Origin: an uncultured Alistipes sp.
GTDB lineage: Bacteria > Bacteroidota > Bacteroidia > Bacteroidales > Rikenellaceae
Length of the DNA: 15,574 nucleotides
Direction of reading: 5' to 3'
Assembly (NCBI GenBank): GCA_947178455.1
Contig: CAMWYI010000024.1
Span: forward strand, 1-15,574
Part shown: positions 7,129 through 15,128 of the stretch, in pieces
How positions within the stretch are numbered: position 1 is the stretch's first letter
Layout of the letters: each line of letters begins with the position of its first letter
The notes under the pieces: model-generated
Databases searched by the model: none
Told to the model about the DNA's origin: nothing
The model's input: the letters and a program-made list of their open reading frames with translations, nothing else
Position numbers and translations under genes: made by a program

Positions 7129-8520
7129 TTATTTGTTCCGTTTCAGCCGTTCGACGTAAGCGTCGATGCGCCGCAGTTCGTGCGGAATGTCGATGCCCTG
7201 CGGACAATGGGGCGAGCACTGGTTGCATCCGATGCAGCGGTTCGCCTGCCGCAGTTTGGGCACCGAGCGGTCGTACCCGACGAGATAGGCGCGGCGGGCA
7301 CGGCGATAGGCGCTGTCCTGCGGATTGTCGATGATGTCTCCCTCGTTCAGGCACTTGTTGTAGTGCAACAGAATGGCCGGGATATCCAGTCCGTAAGGGC
7401 ACGGCATGCAGTATTTGCAGTCGTTGCAGGGAACGGTCTCGTACTGCATCATCAGCGTGGCCGTCTGTTGGAGGAACTCGAACTCCTCGTCGGCGAGCGG
7501 CTGCAAGGGGCTGTATGTGCGCAGGTTGTCCTGCAAATGTTCCATGACTTTCATGCCGCTCAACACGGTCAGCACGTCGGGGAACGAACCGGCGAACCGG
7601 AATGCCCACGAAGCCACGCTGCGTTCGGGTTCGCGCTGTTTCAACCGTGCCACGATGTTGTCGGGCACGTTCGACAGCCGTCCGCCCAACAACGGCTCCA
7701 TGATGACGGCCGGAATGCCCCGTTTGGCCAATTCGCCATAGAGGTATTCGGCGTCGGTGTTGCGCGGATTGATTTGCTTGGCATACTTCCAATCGAGGTA
7801 GTTCAACTGAATCTGCACGAAATCCCACTGGTATTTGTCGTGCTGCGACAGCAGGTAGTCGAACACCTCGACATCGCCGTGATACGAGAATCCGAGATTG
7901 CGGATACGTCCGGCCTTGCGCTCCTCGACGAGAAAATCGAGCATCCCGTTGTCGAGATAACGGCCCCGCAACGCCTTCATGCCGCCCATGCCGATGCCGT
8001 GCAGGAGCAGGTAGTCGATGTAATCGACCTGCAATTCGCTGAACGAGTTGCGGTACATGCGCATCGACGCGGCGCGGCTCCACGTCTCGGGCGCGAAGTT
8101 GGAGAGCTTCGTCGCAACGAAATAACGGTCGCGGGGATGCCGCTTCAAGGCGGTGCCCGTCGCCCGTTCCGATAAGCCCCGACAATAAGCCGGCGACGTA
8201 TCGAAGTAGTTGACGCCGTGCGCCAACGCATAGTCTACCAATTCGTTGACCCGTTCTTGGTCGATTGTCTCGTCGCCCTTGCCGCCCTCGCGGGCTGCGG
8301 TCATCGGCAGACGCATCATGCCGAAGCCCAACAGCGACACGCGGTCGCCCGATGTGGGATTGGTGCGATAGGTCATTCCCTCGTCCGGCACTTCGTTCTG
8401 CGCAGCGGTCGTCGCCCGTTTCGGCGTGCAACCAGTCGCCAATGCCGCCGATGTCACGGCCGCACCGGCACCGAGCCGTTTCAAAAATTCCCGCCGACTG
8501 ATTTTATCATTCGTTTTCAT
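7129..8520 (-). CDS. Tat-exported lipoprotein aldo/keto reductase with ferredoxin-type clusters
   Basis: A 463-residue protein with three parts. The N-terminus has a twin-arginine signal (SRREFLKRLGAG, R9/R10) ending in a lipobox, LATGC, with C31 as the lipidation site; this predicts export in folded form and membrane anchoring. The AKR barrel covers about 50-345, with the catalytic tetrad D107, Y112 (SPAYCRG), K138 (VATKLS) and H174 (LLLHG). The C-terminus has two iron-sulfur motifs: C365-x2-C368-x2-C371-x2-C374-P and C429-x2-C432-x2-C435-x3-C439-P. The reaction would be reduction of a carbonyl or related substrate; the substrate is unknown. It follows the NapH/NapG-like gene by 12 bases on the same strand, so the two are very likely co-transcribed and may exchange electrons. 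Without the export signal it would be called an ordinary Fe-S aldo/keto reductase. Confidence 0.92.
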   Translation of the reverse strand: MKTNDKISRREFLKRLGAGAAVTSAALATGCTPKRATTAAQNEVPDEGMTYRTNPTSGDRVSLLGFGMMRLPMTAAREGGKGDETIDQERVNELVDYALAHGVNYFDTSPAYCRGLSERATGTALKRHPRDRYFVATKLSNFAPETWSRAASMRMYRNSFSELQVDYIDYLLLHGIGMGGMKALRGRYLDNGMLDFLVEERKAGRIRNLGFSYHGDVEVFDYLLSQHDKYQWDFVQIQLNYLDWKYAKQINPRNTDAEYLYGELAKRGIPAVIMEPLLGGRLSNVPDNIVARLKQREPERSVASWAFRFAGSFPDVLTVLSGMKVMEHLQDNLRTYSPLQPLADEEFEFLQQTATLMMQYETVPCNDCKYCMPCPYGLDIPAILLHYNKCLNEGDIIDNPQDSAYRRARRAYLVGYDRSVPKLRQANRCIGCNQCSPHCPQGIDIPHELRRIDAYVERLKRNK

Positions 8521-8532
8521 ACTCGCTCGCTG

Positions 8533-10023
8533 TTAAATCGTAAGATGTTCCCGATAGCCCTCGACGTAAATGGCGCTGAAAGGCCGTGCAGGGCACAGAT
8601 TCTCGCAAGCGCCGCAACCGATGCAGCGCGCCTCGTTGACGACGGGAATCATCGGTGCATCGGGGTTCGCCGCGTCGGACGGAATCATCTGAATGGCCCC
8701 CGTCGGACAATAGCGCGCGCAGTTGCCGCACGAAACGCCGTCGGTCAACGGGATGCAATTCTCCCGAATCCACACGGCATGACCGATTCGGATGTCCGAT
8801 TTCTCTTCGGGCGTGATGCGGTGGATAGCCCCCGCAGGACAAACCTCCGAACACTCGGTACACTCCGGCCGACAATAGCCCCGTTCGTAGGAGCTTTCGG
8901 GCTGCATCAGCATCCGCAAATCGGTCGAAGGCCGCAACACTCCGTTCGGACAAGCCGACACGCACAACTGGCAACCCGTGCAGTGCCGCGCGATGTGCCA
9001 CAAGCCCTGCGCTCCGGGAGGCACAATGGGCGTCGCACGATGCGGCACTTTTTTATCCAACAGAACGGCCAAACCGCCGTCGACTTTCTTTTCCTGCGCC
9101 TTTGCGGCCGCCGCACCTGCCAGCAGCGCCGCACCGGTCAGAAAATGACGGCGCGAAACGTCCGCGACCGTATCGGGTGTAGCATCGAAAGCCGCCTCTT
9201 TCTTGCGGCGGGCGTACCGGATAGCCCCGTGCGCGCAGGTGTCGATGCAATCCATGCAGGCGACGCAACGCGAATAGTCGATTATATGGTTTTCGGCGTC
9301 GATGCAGGCCGCCTTGCACCGGCGCGAGCAGAGCTTGCAACCGTTGCATTTCGCGGTGTCGATAACCGGACGGAACAATGAATGCCGCGACACGAAGCCC
9401 AAAATCGTCCCGACGGGACAAATCGTATTGCAGTAGGTGCGTCCGTTGCGCCAAGCCAGCACGACCAGCAGCACGAACGTCGCGGCGGCAATCAGGAACG
9501 TGGGCAACGACCGCAGCCACACGTCGGCCGAATAGAAAGCGTAGCTGTCGACCCGCTCGGCGAACCACGCCAGCAGATTATTACCCCACCGATAGAACGG
9601 CGCAAAGAGATTCGTTGCGATACGGCCATAGGCGCTGTACGGTGCGAGCAGGGCCACGACCGACCCGACACCGGCGGCCAAAGCGACGACGAAAATCGCC
9701 AACACGACATAGCGCAACCGATTTTTCGCAGGCGAATAGGCATAACGGTATTTCCGTTTCTTGCCGCGACCGCCGAACCACGCCACGACATCCTGCATCA
9801 CCCCCAACGGGCAGATAATCGAGCAATAAAGCCGCCCGAACAACAGCGTCAGTCCGACCAACACGGCCACGACGCCCACATTGAGGGCCAACAGCGCAGG
9901 CAGAAACTGGACACGGGCCGTCCAGCCGAGCCATGCGTGCAACGTTCCGGTGAAATCGAGGAACAGCAGCGTCACGGCCGCAAAAAAGAGGACGGCCAAC
10001 AGGATTCGGATTTTTCGCAACAT
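8533..10023 (-). CDS. NapH/NapG-like membrane polyferredoxin with internal Tat signal
   Basis: A 496-residue iron-sulfur protein. The first 280 residues resemble NapH: four helices (about 5-23, 41-62, 104-126, 173-190), two CX3CP motifs (C67/C71 and C198/C202) and two cluster motifs (C226-C229-C232-C236 and C253-C256-C259-C263). The positive loop GKKRKYR (87-93) places the CX3CP motifs and clusters in the cytoplasm. Residues 290-295 then read SRRHFL, followed by an Ala/Gly/Leu-rich stretch ending AKAQ, a complete twin-arginine signal in mid-protein. After it come four more cluster motifs (C348-C358, C384-C395, C423/C432-C439, C467-C477), the number found in NapG. This suggests a quinol-linked donor fused to a periplasmic polyferredoxin. 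The ATG at 10023 gives the MLRKIR start; an in-frame ATG at 10032 is the alternative. A -7-like element lies upstream at 10049-10056. Confidence 0.9.
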   Translation of the reverse strand: MLRKIRILLAVLFFAAVTLLFLDFTGTLHAWLGWTARVQFLPALLALNVGVVAVLVGLTLLFGRLYCSIICPLGVMQDVVAWFGGRGKKRKYRYAYSPAKNRLRYVVLAIFVVALAAGVGSVVALLAPYSAYGRIATNLFAPFYRWGNNLLAWFAERVDSYAFYSADVWLRSLPTFLIAAATFVLLVVLAWRNGRTYCNTICPVGTILGFVSRHSLFRPVIDTAKCNGCKLCSRRCKAACIDAENHIIDYSRCVACMDCIDTCAHGAIRYARRKKEAAFDATPDTVADVSRRHFLTGAALLAGAAAAKAQEKKVDGGLAVLLDKKVPHRATPIVPPGAQGLWHIARHCTGCQLCVSACPNGVLRPSTDLRMLMQPESSYERGYCRPECTECSEVCPAGAIHRITPEEKSDIRIGHAVWIRENCIPLTDGVSCGNCARYCPTGAIQMIPSDAANPDAPMIPVVNEARCIGCGACENLCPARPFSAIYVEGYREHLTI

Positions 10024-10048
10024 AATCGACATGGATATGAATACACGG

Positions 10049-10056
10049 TAAAGGTA
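10049..10056 (-). promoter_or_regulatory. Probable -7 element for the polyferredoxin/aldo-keto reductase pair
   Basis: On the minus strand this reads TACCTTTA, one base off the Bacteroidetes -7 consensus TAnnTTTG. It ends 25 bases before the ATG at 10023 and 16 before the ATG at 10032. No convincing TTTG -33 element is found 19 bases upstream (CTAC there), so strength is doubtful. Confidence 0.4.
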
Positions 10057-10070
10057 CAAAATTTTTATTA

Positions 10071-10092
10071 GCGCGGTAGACCCTCACCGTGC
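10071..10092. terminator. Small hairpin between the radical SAM and polyferredoxin genes
   Basis: GCGCGGT (10071-10077) pairs with ACCGTGC (10086-10092) around an 8-base loop, with one G-T wobble on the plus strand. It is directly followed on the plus strand by TTTTT at 10093-10097. On the minus strand, the direction of the surrounding genes, it lies just past the radical SAM stop and is followed by an AT-rich run without an immediate T tract, so it is weaker in that direction. Confidence 0.3.
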
Positions 10093-10101
10093 TTTTTAGC
10101 C

Positions 10102-11850
10102 TCACCGTCGCTTCCGGCCGTTTTTTCGGACACCCGACACAGGAGTATCGCCGAAAAAATAGCTTTTCTGCCGCCGTTTTTCCTCCTGCGTGCGAGCGAC
10201 ATAGACCCGTTCGTGGGTATAGGGATTCTCGCCCGTGCAGAACATCACGGACGAAAGCGTCATGGGCGTCGGGGTCAAATCCTGCACCTGCTCCAACGTG
10301 AAGTGCAGGCGCCCCAGCACCTTTTGGGAGAGAGCCTGCATCTCGCGCTCCGTGCATCCGGGGTGCGACGAGATGAAATAGGGAATCAACTGATAAGGCA
10401 GCCCCTCGCGGCGGCAAATGCGCTGGAAATCGGCGTTGAGCTGCTCGAACATCGCGAACGGCGGCTTGCGCATCAGGCGCAGCACGACATCTTCGGTGTG
10501 TTCGGGCGCGACCTTCAACCGGCCCGACGTATGATGTTTGAGCACCGTTTCGAGATAGGGCTTGTCGTCGAACAGGTCGTAGCGGATGCCGCTGCCGATG
10601 AAGGCCTTTTTGATGCCTTTCACGGCACGGATTTTTTCGTACAAGGCCAGCAGCGGGCCGTGATTGTTATCGAGGTTGGGACAGCGCGCCGGATGCAGGC
10701 ACGACGGCCGCAAGCACCGTTCGCACAAGCTCTTGTCGCGTCCGCCCATGCGGTACATGTTGGCCGACGGTGCCCCGACATCGGACAAGTAACCCTTGAA
10801 GTCGGGCATCCGCGCAATGCGCTCCACTTCGGCCAAAATCGACCGCTCGCTGCGCGAATGGACGAACTTGCCCTGATGCGCCGAAATGGTGCAGAACGCG
10901 CAACCGCCGAAGCAACCGCGGTGGATATTGACCGAAAACTTAATCATCTCCCACGCCGGAATATCGCCCTTGTTGCGATAGCGCGGATGCGGCGACCGTT
11001 CGTAAGGCAAATCGAACGAGTGGTCGAGTTCGTCGGTCGTGAGCGTGGCGTGAGGCGGCGTAACAACCACGAAGCGGTCGCCTATGGCTTCGACCAGCGT
11101 CGCTTCGGGCCGCATGAGATTGCTCTGCGTCTCGATGTGAATGAAATTATCCGAAAAAGCGCGTTTATCCTTACAGCACTCCTCGAACGAGCGCAGCCGA
11201 ATGGTCGTCGCAGGGTCGAGGCGGTCGACATAGGTGCGGTCGGCCATGAACGCCACCTGCCGGATGCGGCGCAACAGCTTGGCATTGTATCCGTTGCGCA
11301 TAGCCCGCGCCACCTCCTGCACGACGCCCTCGCCCATGCCGTAAATCAACAGGTCGGCCCCCGACGCAGCGAGCACCGACGGGTGCAGCGAATCGCTCCA
11401 ATAATCGTAATGGGTCAATCGCCGCAACGAAGCCTCGATGCCCCCGATGACGACGGGCACGTGGGGAAACAACCGTTTGAGAATCTGCGTGTAGACCGTG
11501 ACGGCGCGGTCGGGGCGGAATCCCGCCTTGCCGCCGGGCGTATAGGCGTCGTCATGGCGCAGGCGCAAGTTGGCGGTGTAATGGTTGACCATCGAATCCA
11601 TCGCACCGGCCGTAACGCCAAAAAACAAGCGGGGCGCACCCAGTTTGGTGAAGTCGCGCAGGTCGTCGCGCCAGTTGGGCTGCGGCACGATAGCGACGCG
11701 GTACCCCTCGGCTTCGAGCAGCCGCCCGATGACGGCCGCGCCGAACGCCGGATGGTCGATATAGGCGTCGCCCGTGAAAAGGATGACGTCCAGTTGTTCC
11801 CACCCGCGTTCGCGGACCTCCTTTATGCTTGTCGGCAAAAACATATTCAT
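10102..11850 (-). CDS. ygiQ: YgiQ-family radical SAM protein
   Basis: A 582-residue radical SAM protein of the YgiQ (UPF0313) family, whose reaction is not known. The N-terminal part (about 1-300) begins MNMFLPTSIKEVRERGWEQLD and contains DVILFTGDAYIDHPAFGAAVIG and PVVIGGIEASLRRLTHYDYW, both typical of the family. The radical SAM cluster is C313-x3-C317-x2-C320 (RGCFGGCAFC). A second cysteine set, C376-x2-C379-x4-C384-x5-C390, is also characteristic and could bind another metal centre. The C-terminal part has TPTPMTLSSVMFCTGENPYT and ends in a basic tail (VRKNGRKRR). It is shorter than E. coli YgiQ (about 740 residues), with the difference mainly at the C-terminus. The ATG at 11850 is used; a second ATG lies two codons downstream. 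It stands between the RluD-type gene and the polyferredoxin gene. Confidence 0.93.
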   Translation of the reverse strand: MNMFLPTSIKEVRERGWEQLDVILFTGDAYIDHPAFGAAVIGRLLEAEGYRVAIVPQPNWRDDLRDFTKLGAPRLFFGVTAGAMDSMVNHYTANLRLRHDDAYTPGGKAGFRPDRAVTVYTQILKRLFPHVPVVIGGIEASLRRLTHYDYWSDSLHPSVLAASGADLLIYGMGEGVVQEVARAMRNGYNAKLLRRIRQVAFMADRTYVDRLDPATTIRLRSFEECCKDKRAFSDNFIHIETQSNLMRPEATLVEAIGDRFVVVTPPHATLTTDELDHSFDLPYERSPHPRYRNKGDIPAWEMIKFSVNIHRGCFGGCAFCTISAHQGKFVHSRSERSILAEVERIARMPDFKGYLSDVGAPSANMYRMGGRDKSLCERCLRPSCLHPARCPNLDNNHGPLLALYEKIRAVKGIKKAFIGSGIRYDLFDDKPYLETVLKHHTSGRLKVAPEHTEDVVLRLMRKPPFAMFEQLNADFQRICRREGLPYQLIPYFISSHPGCTEREMQALSQKVLGRLHFTLEQVQDLTPTPMTLSSVMFCTGENPYTHERVYVARTQEEKRRQKSYFFGDTPVSGVRKNGRKRR

Positions 11851-11925
11851 TAGCGCGATACACGGTCGGCTGGTTTCGGACGGTCGGTTGCGCTATCGCC
11901 CTTTTCATTAATAAAAACCCGTTTC

Positions 11926-13026
11926 TTAAAGCGACGGTGCGGCAACGTACTTCTCCCACTTGGCCAGCAGGGCCTTGAAATCGGCAGGGAGGTCGCTCTC
12001 GAACGACACCTGCCGGTGAGTGGCGGGATGCTCGAAGCCCAGTAACCGTGCGTGCAAGGCGTGGCGCGGCATCACCGCAAAACAATTCTCGACGAACTGC
12101 TTGTATTTCGCGAACGTGGTGCCTTTCAGAATCCGGTCGCCGCCGTACCGCTCGTCGTTGAACAACGGATGACCGATCCACGCCATGTGCACGCGAATCT
12201 GATGCGTGCGGCCCGTCTCCAAGCGGCACTCGACCAAGGTCACGTAACCGAACCGCCGCAACACGCGCCAGTGAGTCACGGCCCATTTGCCGTCCGACCC
12301 GTCGGCGAAGACGTACATTTTCTGCCGCTCTTTCGGACTGCGGCCGATGTTGCCCGTAATGGTGCCCTCGTCCTCCTCGAAATTGCCCCACACCAACGCC
12401 ACGTAACGCCGCTGGATGGAGTGGTCGAAAAATTGCTTGCCCAAGCGGGCCAACGCCTCTTCGTTCTTGGCCATGACCAACAGCCCCGACGTATTCTTGT
12501 CGATGCGGTGCACCAGCCCCGCGCGGGTGTTGCCCTCGCAGAACATCGGCAACGTGCGCAGGTGCCATGTCATAGCATTGACCAGCGTCCCGCTGCGATT
12601 GCCCACGCCCGGGTGCACGACCATGCCCGCCGGTTTGTCGACGATGACGATGTCGTCGTCCTCGTAAGGAATCACGAGCGGAATCTCCTCGGGGAAAATC
12701 TCGTAATCGCGTTTGGGATAAGGCAGCACGACTTGAATCCGGTCGAACGGTTTTACGCGATAGCTGGACTTCGCGGCCACCCCGTTCACGAGGATGTTGC
12801 CGCTGTCGGCCGCCGCTTGAATGCGGTTGCGCGAGGTGTGCAACATGTGCGCCGTGAGAAACTTGTCGAGCCGCAGCAACGACTGGCCCTTGTCGGCCGT
12901 AATGGCGAAATGCTCGTAGAGCCCTGCCGCCTCGTCGTCTTCATCCGACGCGGAATCCGCCTCGTCGAACGAGGCGTCGTCCCATGCCGGCTCTTCGGCG
13001 AGCTCCGTATGGCGCAAGTCGTCCAT
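11926..13026 (-). CDS. rluD: RluD/RluA-family 23S rRNA pseudouridine synthase
   Basis: A 366-residue pseudouridine synthase with RluD-like domain order. Residues 1-40 are an unusually acidic extension. An S4 RNA-binding domain follows at about 50-102 (RLDKFLTAH, then SRNRIQAAADSGNILVNG). The catalytic domain begins with DIVIVDKPAGMVVHPG (about 125-140) and carries the nucleophile D176 in HRIDKNTSGLL. RTHQIRVHMAWIGHP is the other family signature. By homology it would convert uridines in helix 69 of 23S rRNA, but RluA-family specificity cannot be assigned from sequence alone. The ATG at 13026 shares its A with the stop of the PASTA gene (TGATG), so translation is probably coupled. It is the last member of the tgt-to-RluD run; 75 bases separate it from the radical SAM gene. 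Confidence 0.93.
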   Translation of the reverse strand: MDDLRHTELAEEPAWDDASFDEADSASDEDDEAAGLYEHFAITADKGQSLLRLDKFLTAHMLHTSRNRIQAAADSGNILVNGVAAKSSYRVKPFDRIQVVLPYPKRDYEIFPEEIPLVIPYEDDDIVIVDKPAGMVVHPGVGNRSGTLVNAMTWHLRTLPMFCEGNTRAGLVHRIDKNTSGLLVMAKNEEALARLGKQFFDHSIQRRYVALVWGNFEEDEGTITGNIGRSPKERQKMYVFADGSDGKWAVTHWRVLRRFGYVTLVECRLETGRTHQIRVHMAWIGHPLFNDERYGGDRILKGTTFAKYKQFVENCFAVMPRHALHARLLGFEHPATHRQVSFESDLPADFKALLAKWEKYVAAPSL

Positions 13027-14006
13027 CAATCGAAAAATCCTTCGTTATCATAGTGCGATGCGGACGCCTCGCCGGTTTCGTCCGACGAGCCCAGTCCGAG
13101 CGACCGCAGGAACTCCGCCGATTCGAGCGAATCGGCTCGCTCCCGCTCGCGGCGCAACCGCTCTTCGGCGGCGGCTTGGGCCGCATCCTCGATGCGCGCG
13201 AGCTGTTCTTCGACTTTGCGGCGGTCGAGCGTCAAACGCAAATCGACCCTCTCGCCGAGCTGTACATGCCGGTCGAACGCAGGCGTCTGGCCGTAAACGC
13301 AGGCATCCTTCTGATTCAACAGATTGATGCCCTCGTCGTAGACGACGCGTCCGACATTCAGCCCCAGTTCCCACAAGCGGCTTTTCGCCTGTTTGAGCGT
13401 GTAACCGACCAGCACCGGCACGGTCGTGCGGTTGTTCGAGGCCTCGACCCCCACGTACAATGTGATGCCCGACCCGAATTCCGCTTCCAGTCGGGCCGTT
13501 TCGGTGACCTGCTCCCGTCCGCAGAACTCTTCGAGCACGTAATTCGTCGCGATGTCGGGCCGATAAATCAACTCGGCGATTTCCAGACCGGCGATTTCCA
13601 GCATGTTTTTGGCCTGCCGGAGCGAGAGGCCCGCGACATAGGGCACGGGTACCAATTTTTCGCGGAACGCGTTGATAGTGACGTAAATCGTGCGGTCGGG
13701 CTTCACCTCGACGCCTTTTTGCGGCAGTTGGTCGAGCACGATGCCCCCCTCGTAAGCGGGCACGAACAACGAGTCGTTGACCGAAATCTGCAAGCCGCTG
13801 CGGTGAGCGATGCGCAGGGCTTCGTCCAACCGAACGCCCGTAAAATCGGGCACCTTGCACCGTGCACCGTGCCGCGTGCCCAACTGCATGACGAAATGCG
13901 CCGCGACCGCCAAAGCGAAAATCGAGGCCACGATGAGCAGGAGGTTCCAAAGCAGCGGATGCTGTTTCAACCGCCCGAAAAGAGTAGGTTTGCGACGGGT
14001 ATTCAT
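13026..14006 (-). CDS. Membrane-anchored protein with three PASTA domains
   Basis: A 326-residue protein with a short basic N-terminus, one membrane helix (about 18-40) and a periplasmic part of three PASTA repeats: about 51-114 (KVPDFTGVRLDEALRIA), 118-187 (VPVPYVAGLSLRQAKNML) and 194-261 (TVPVLVGYTLKQAKSRL). PASTA domains bind peptidoglycan fragments in kinases and penicillin-binding proteins, but here no kinase or transpeptidase domain is attached. Residues about 262-300 are charged and rich in Glu, Arg and Ala and probably form a coiled coil; the tail is acidic. The ATG at 14006 is chosen because it directly precedes the basic segment and helix; upstream codons in frame lie inside the permease gene. 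It starts 13 bases after the permease stop and overlaps the RluD-type gene by one base. Confidence 0.92.
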   Translation of the reverse strand: MNTRRKPTLFGRLKQHPLLWNLLLIVASIFALAVAAHFVMQLGTRHGARCKVPDFTGVRLDEALRIAHRSGLQISVNDSLFVPAYEGGIVLDQLPQKGVEVKPDRTIYVTINAFREKLVPVPYVAGLSLRQAKNMLEIAGLEIAELIYRPDIATNYVLEEFCGREQVTETARLEAEFGSGITLYVGVEASNNRTTVPVLVGYTLKQAKSRLWELGLNVGRVVYDEGINLLNQKDACVYGQTPAFDRHVQLGERVDLRLTLDRRKVEEQLARIEDAAQAAAEERLRRERERADSLESAEFLRSLGLGSSDETGEASASHYDNEGFFD

Positions 14007-14019
14007 GACGACCGGATTT

Positions 14020-15123
14020 TTATTTGGGTGCCTTGCGGTAGAGATAGACCGCGATGCACAGATAGATGATATTGGGCAGCCACACGGCAATCCAAGGCGG
14101 AAGCGTACCGCTCTTGGCGAACTCGGCGAAGAAGCGGTTGAACAGAATATACGAGAAACAGAGCGTGATGCCGACGCCAATGTGCAGGCCCGTGCCGCCG
14201 CGCACCTTGCGCGAGGAGAGCGACACGCCGATGAGCGTCAGGATGAAGGTCGAAAGCGGAAAGGCGTAACGCGAATGCCGCTCCACCTCGATGATGTTGA
14301 GTTCGTCGGAACCCTTGTCGCGCTGCTGGTCGAGGAACTCGTTGAGTTCGACGATGTTCATGGTCTGAATCAGCTCGCTGATGCGGCCCAGCTCGGTCAC
14401 TTCGAGGTTGATGAGCGTGTCGAGGTTGCGGTGCTGCGAGAAGGTCTCCATACCGGCCTCGTCGAACTGCCGCTGCGTATAGCGCGGAGCTGTCCAGCGT
14501 CGGGATTCGGGGTCGAACTTGACCTCGGCCGCTTCGAGCGAACAGGTCATCGTGCCGCTGTGGTAGTGCTCCAATGCGAAAAACGACGCCTGCTGGTTCT
14601 GCTCGCTGTATCCGCGAATGTAGGCGAACGTGCCGGGGGCGATTTGCCGGTAGATGTGCCGGTCGAACGAACCGTTCTTGTGCCGCTTGATGTATTTCGC
14701 CTCGAACTGCACGATGTGCTGCTGCGAAATGGGAATCAGCCACAGGCTCAACATCAGCGACAGCGCGGCGATGATGGTCGCGCCGAGAAAATAGGGCCAC
14801 ATGAGCCGCCGGAACGACATGCCGCCCGACAGCATGGCGATGATTTCGGTCTGGTAGGCCATCTTCGAGGTGAAGAAGATGCAGGCGATGAAAGTGAACA
14901 GACCGCTGAACTGGTTGATGAAAAAGGGGATGAAGTTGAGATAATAATCGAGGATAATCGCTTTCCAAGGGGCTTTCAGCTCGGTGAAGTCGTCGATTTT
15001 CTCCACGTAGTCGAACGTCACCACGATGACGATAATCATGGCGATAGCGAAGAAATAGGTGGAAAGGAATTTTCCCAATATGTACCGGTCCAGAATTTTG
15101 AAGCCGGGGTACTGCAACTTCAT
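14020..15123 (-). CDS. LptF/LptG (YjgP/YjgQ) family permease
   Basis: A 367-residue inner membrane protein of the family that, with LptB, pulls lipopolysaccharide from the inner membrane toward the LptC-LptA bridge. The expected six helices are present: three N-terminal (about 20-37, 64-84, 110-130) and three C-terminal (about 288-303, 313-330, 344-362), with a periplasmic beta-jellyroll-like region of about 150 residues between. The family motif after helix 2, TEIIAMLSGGMSFRRLMWPY (92-111), is clear. LptF and LptG cannot be told apart confidently here. The start KILDRYILGKFL is preceded by eight extra residues from the ATG at 15123. It follows tgt by 23 bases, a pairing common in Bacteroidetes, and has its own -7 element immediately upstream. 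Confidence 0.92.
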   Translation of the reverse strand: MKLQYPGFKILDRYILGKFLSTYFFAIAMIIVIVVTFDYVEKIDDFTELKAPWKAIILDYYLNFIPFFINQFSGLFTFIACIFFTSKMAYQTEIIAMLSGGMSFRRLMWPYFLGATIIAALSLMLSLWLIPISQQHIVQFEAKYIKRHKNGSFDRHIYRQIAPGTFAYIRGYSEQNQQASFFALEHYHSGTMTCSLEAAEVKFDPESRRWTAPRYTQRQFDEAGMETFSQHRNLDTLINLEVTELGRISELIQTMNIVELNEFLDQQRDKGSDELNIIEVERHSRYAFPLSTFILTLIGVSLSSRKVRGGTGLHIGVGITLCFSYILFNRFFAEFAKSGTLPPWIAVWLPNIIYLCIAVYLYRKAPK

Positions 15124-15128
15124 GAAGC

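Noticed and set aside
7049..8431. Minus-strand frame of 460 codons overlapping the aldo/keto reductase
   Set aside because: It has no recognisable motifs, whereas the chosen frame has the Tat signal, AKR tetrad and cluster cysteines.
10024..10059. Longer start for the polyferredoxin (TTG at 10059)
   Set aside because: It would place the -7-like element inside the coding region and adds residues not expected ahead of the MLRKIR start; ATG at 10023 or 10032 is more plausible.
14007..14180. Longer N-terminus for the PASTA protein
   Set aside because: The extra 58 residues overlap the permease gene and are Ser/Arg-rich without any membrane-protein character; the ATG at 14006 precedes a proper basic segment and helix.
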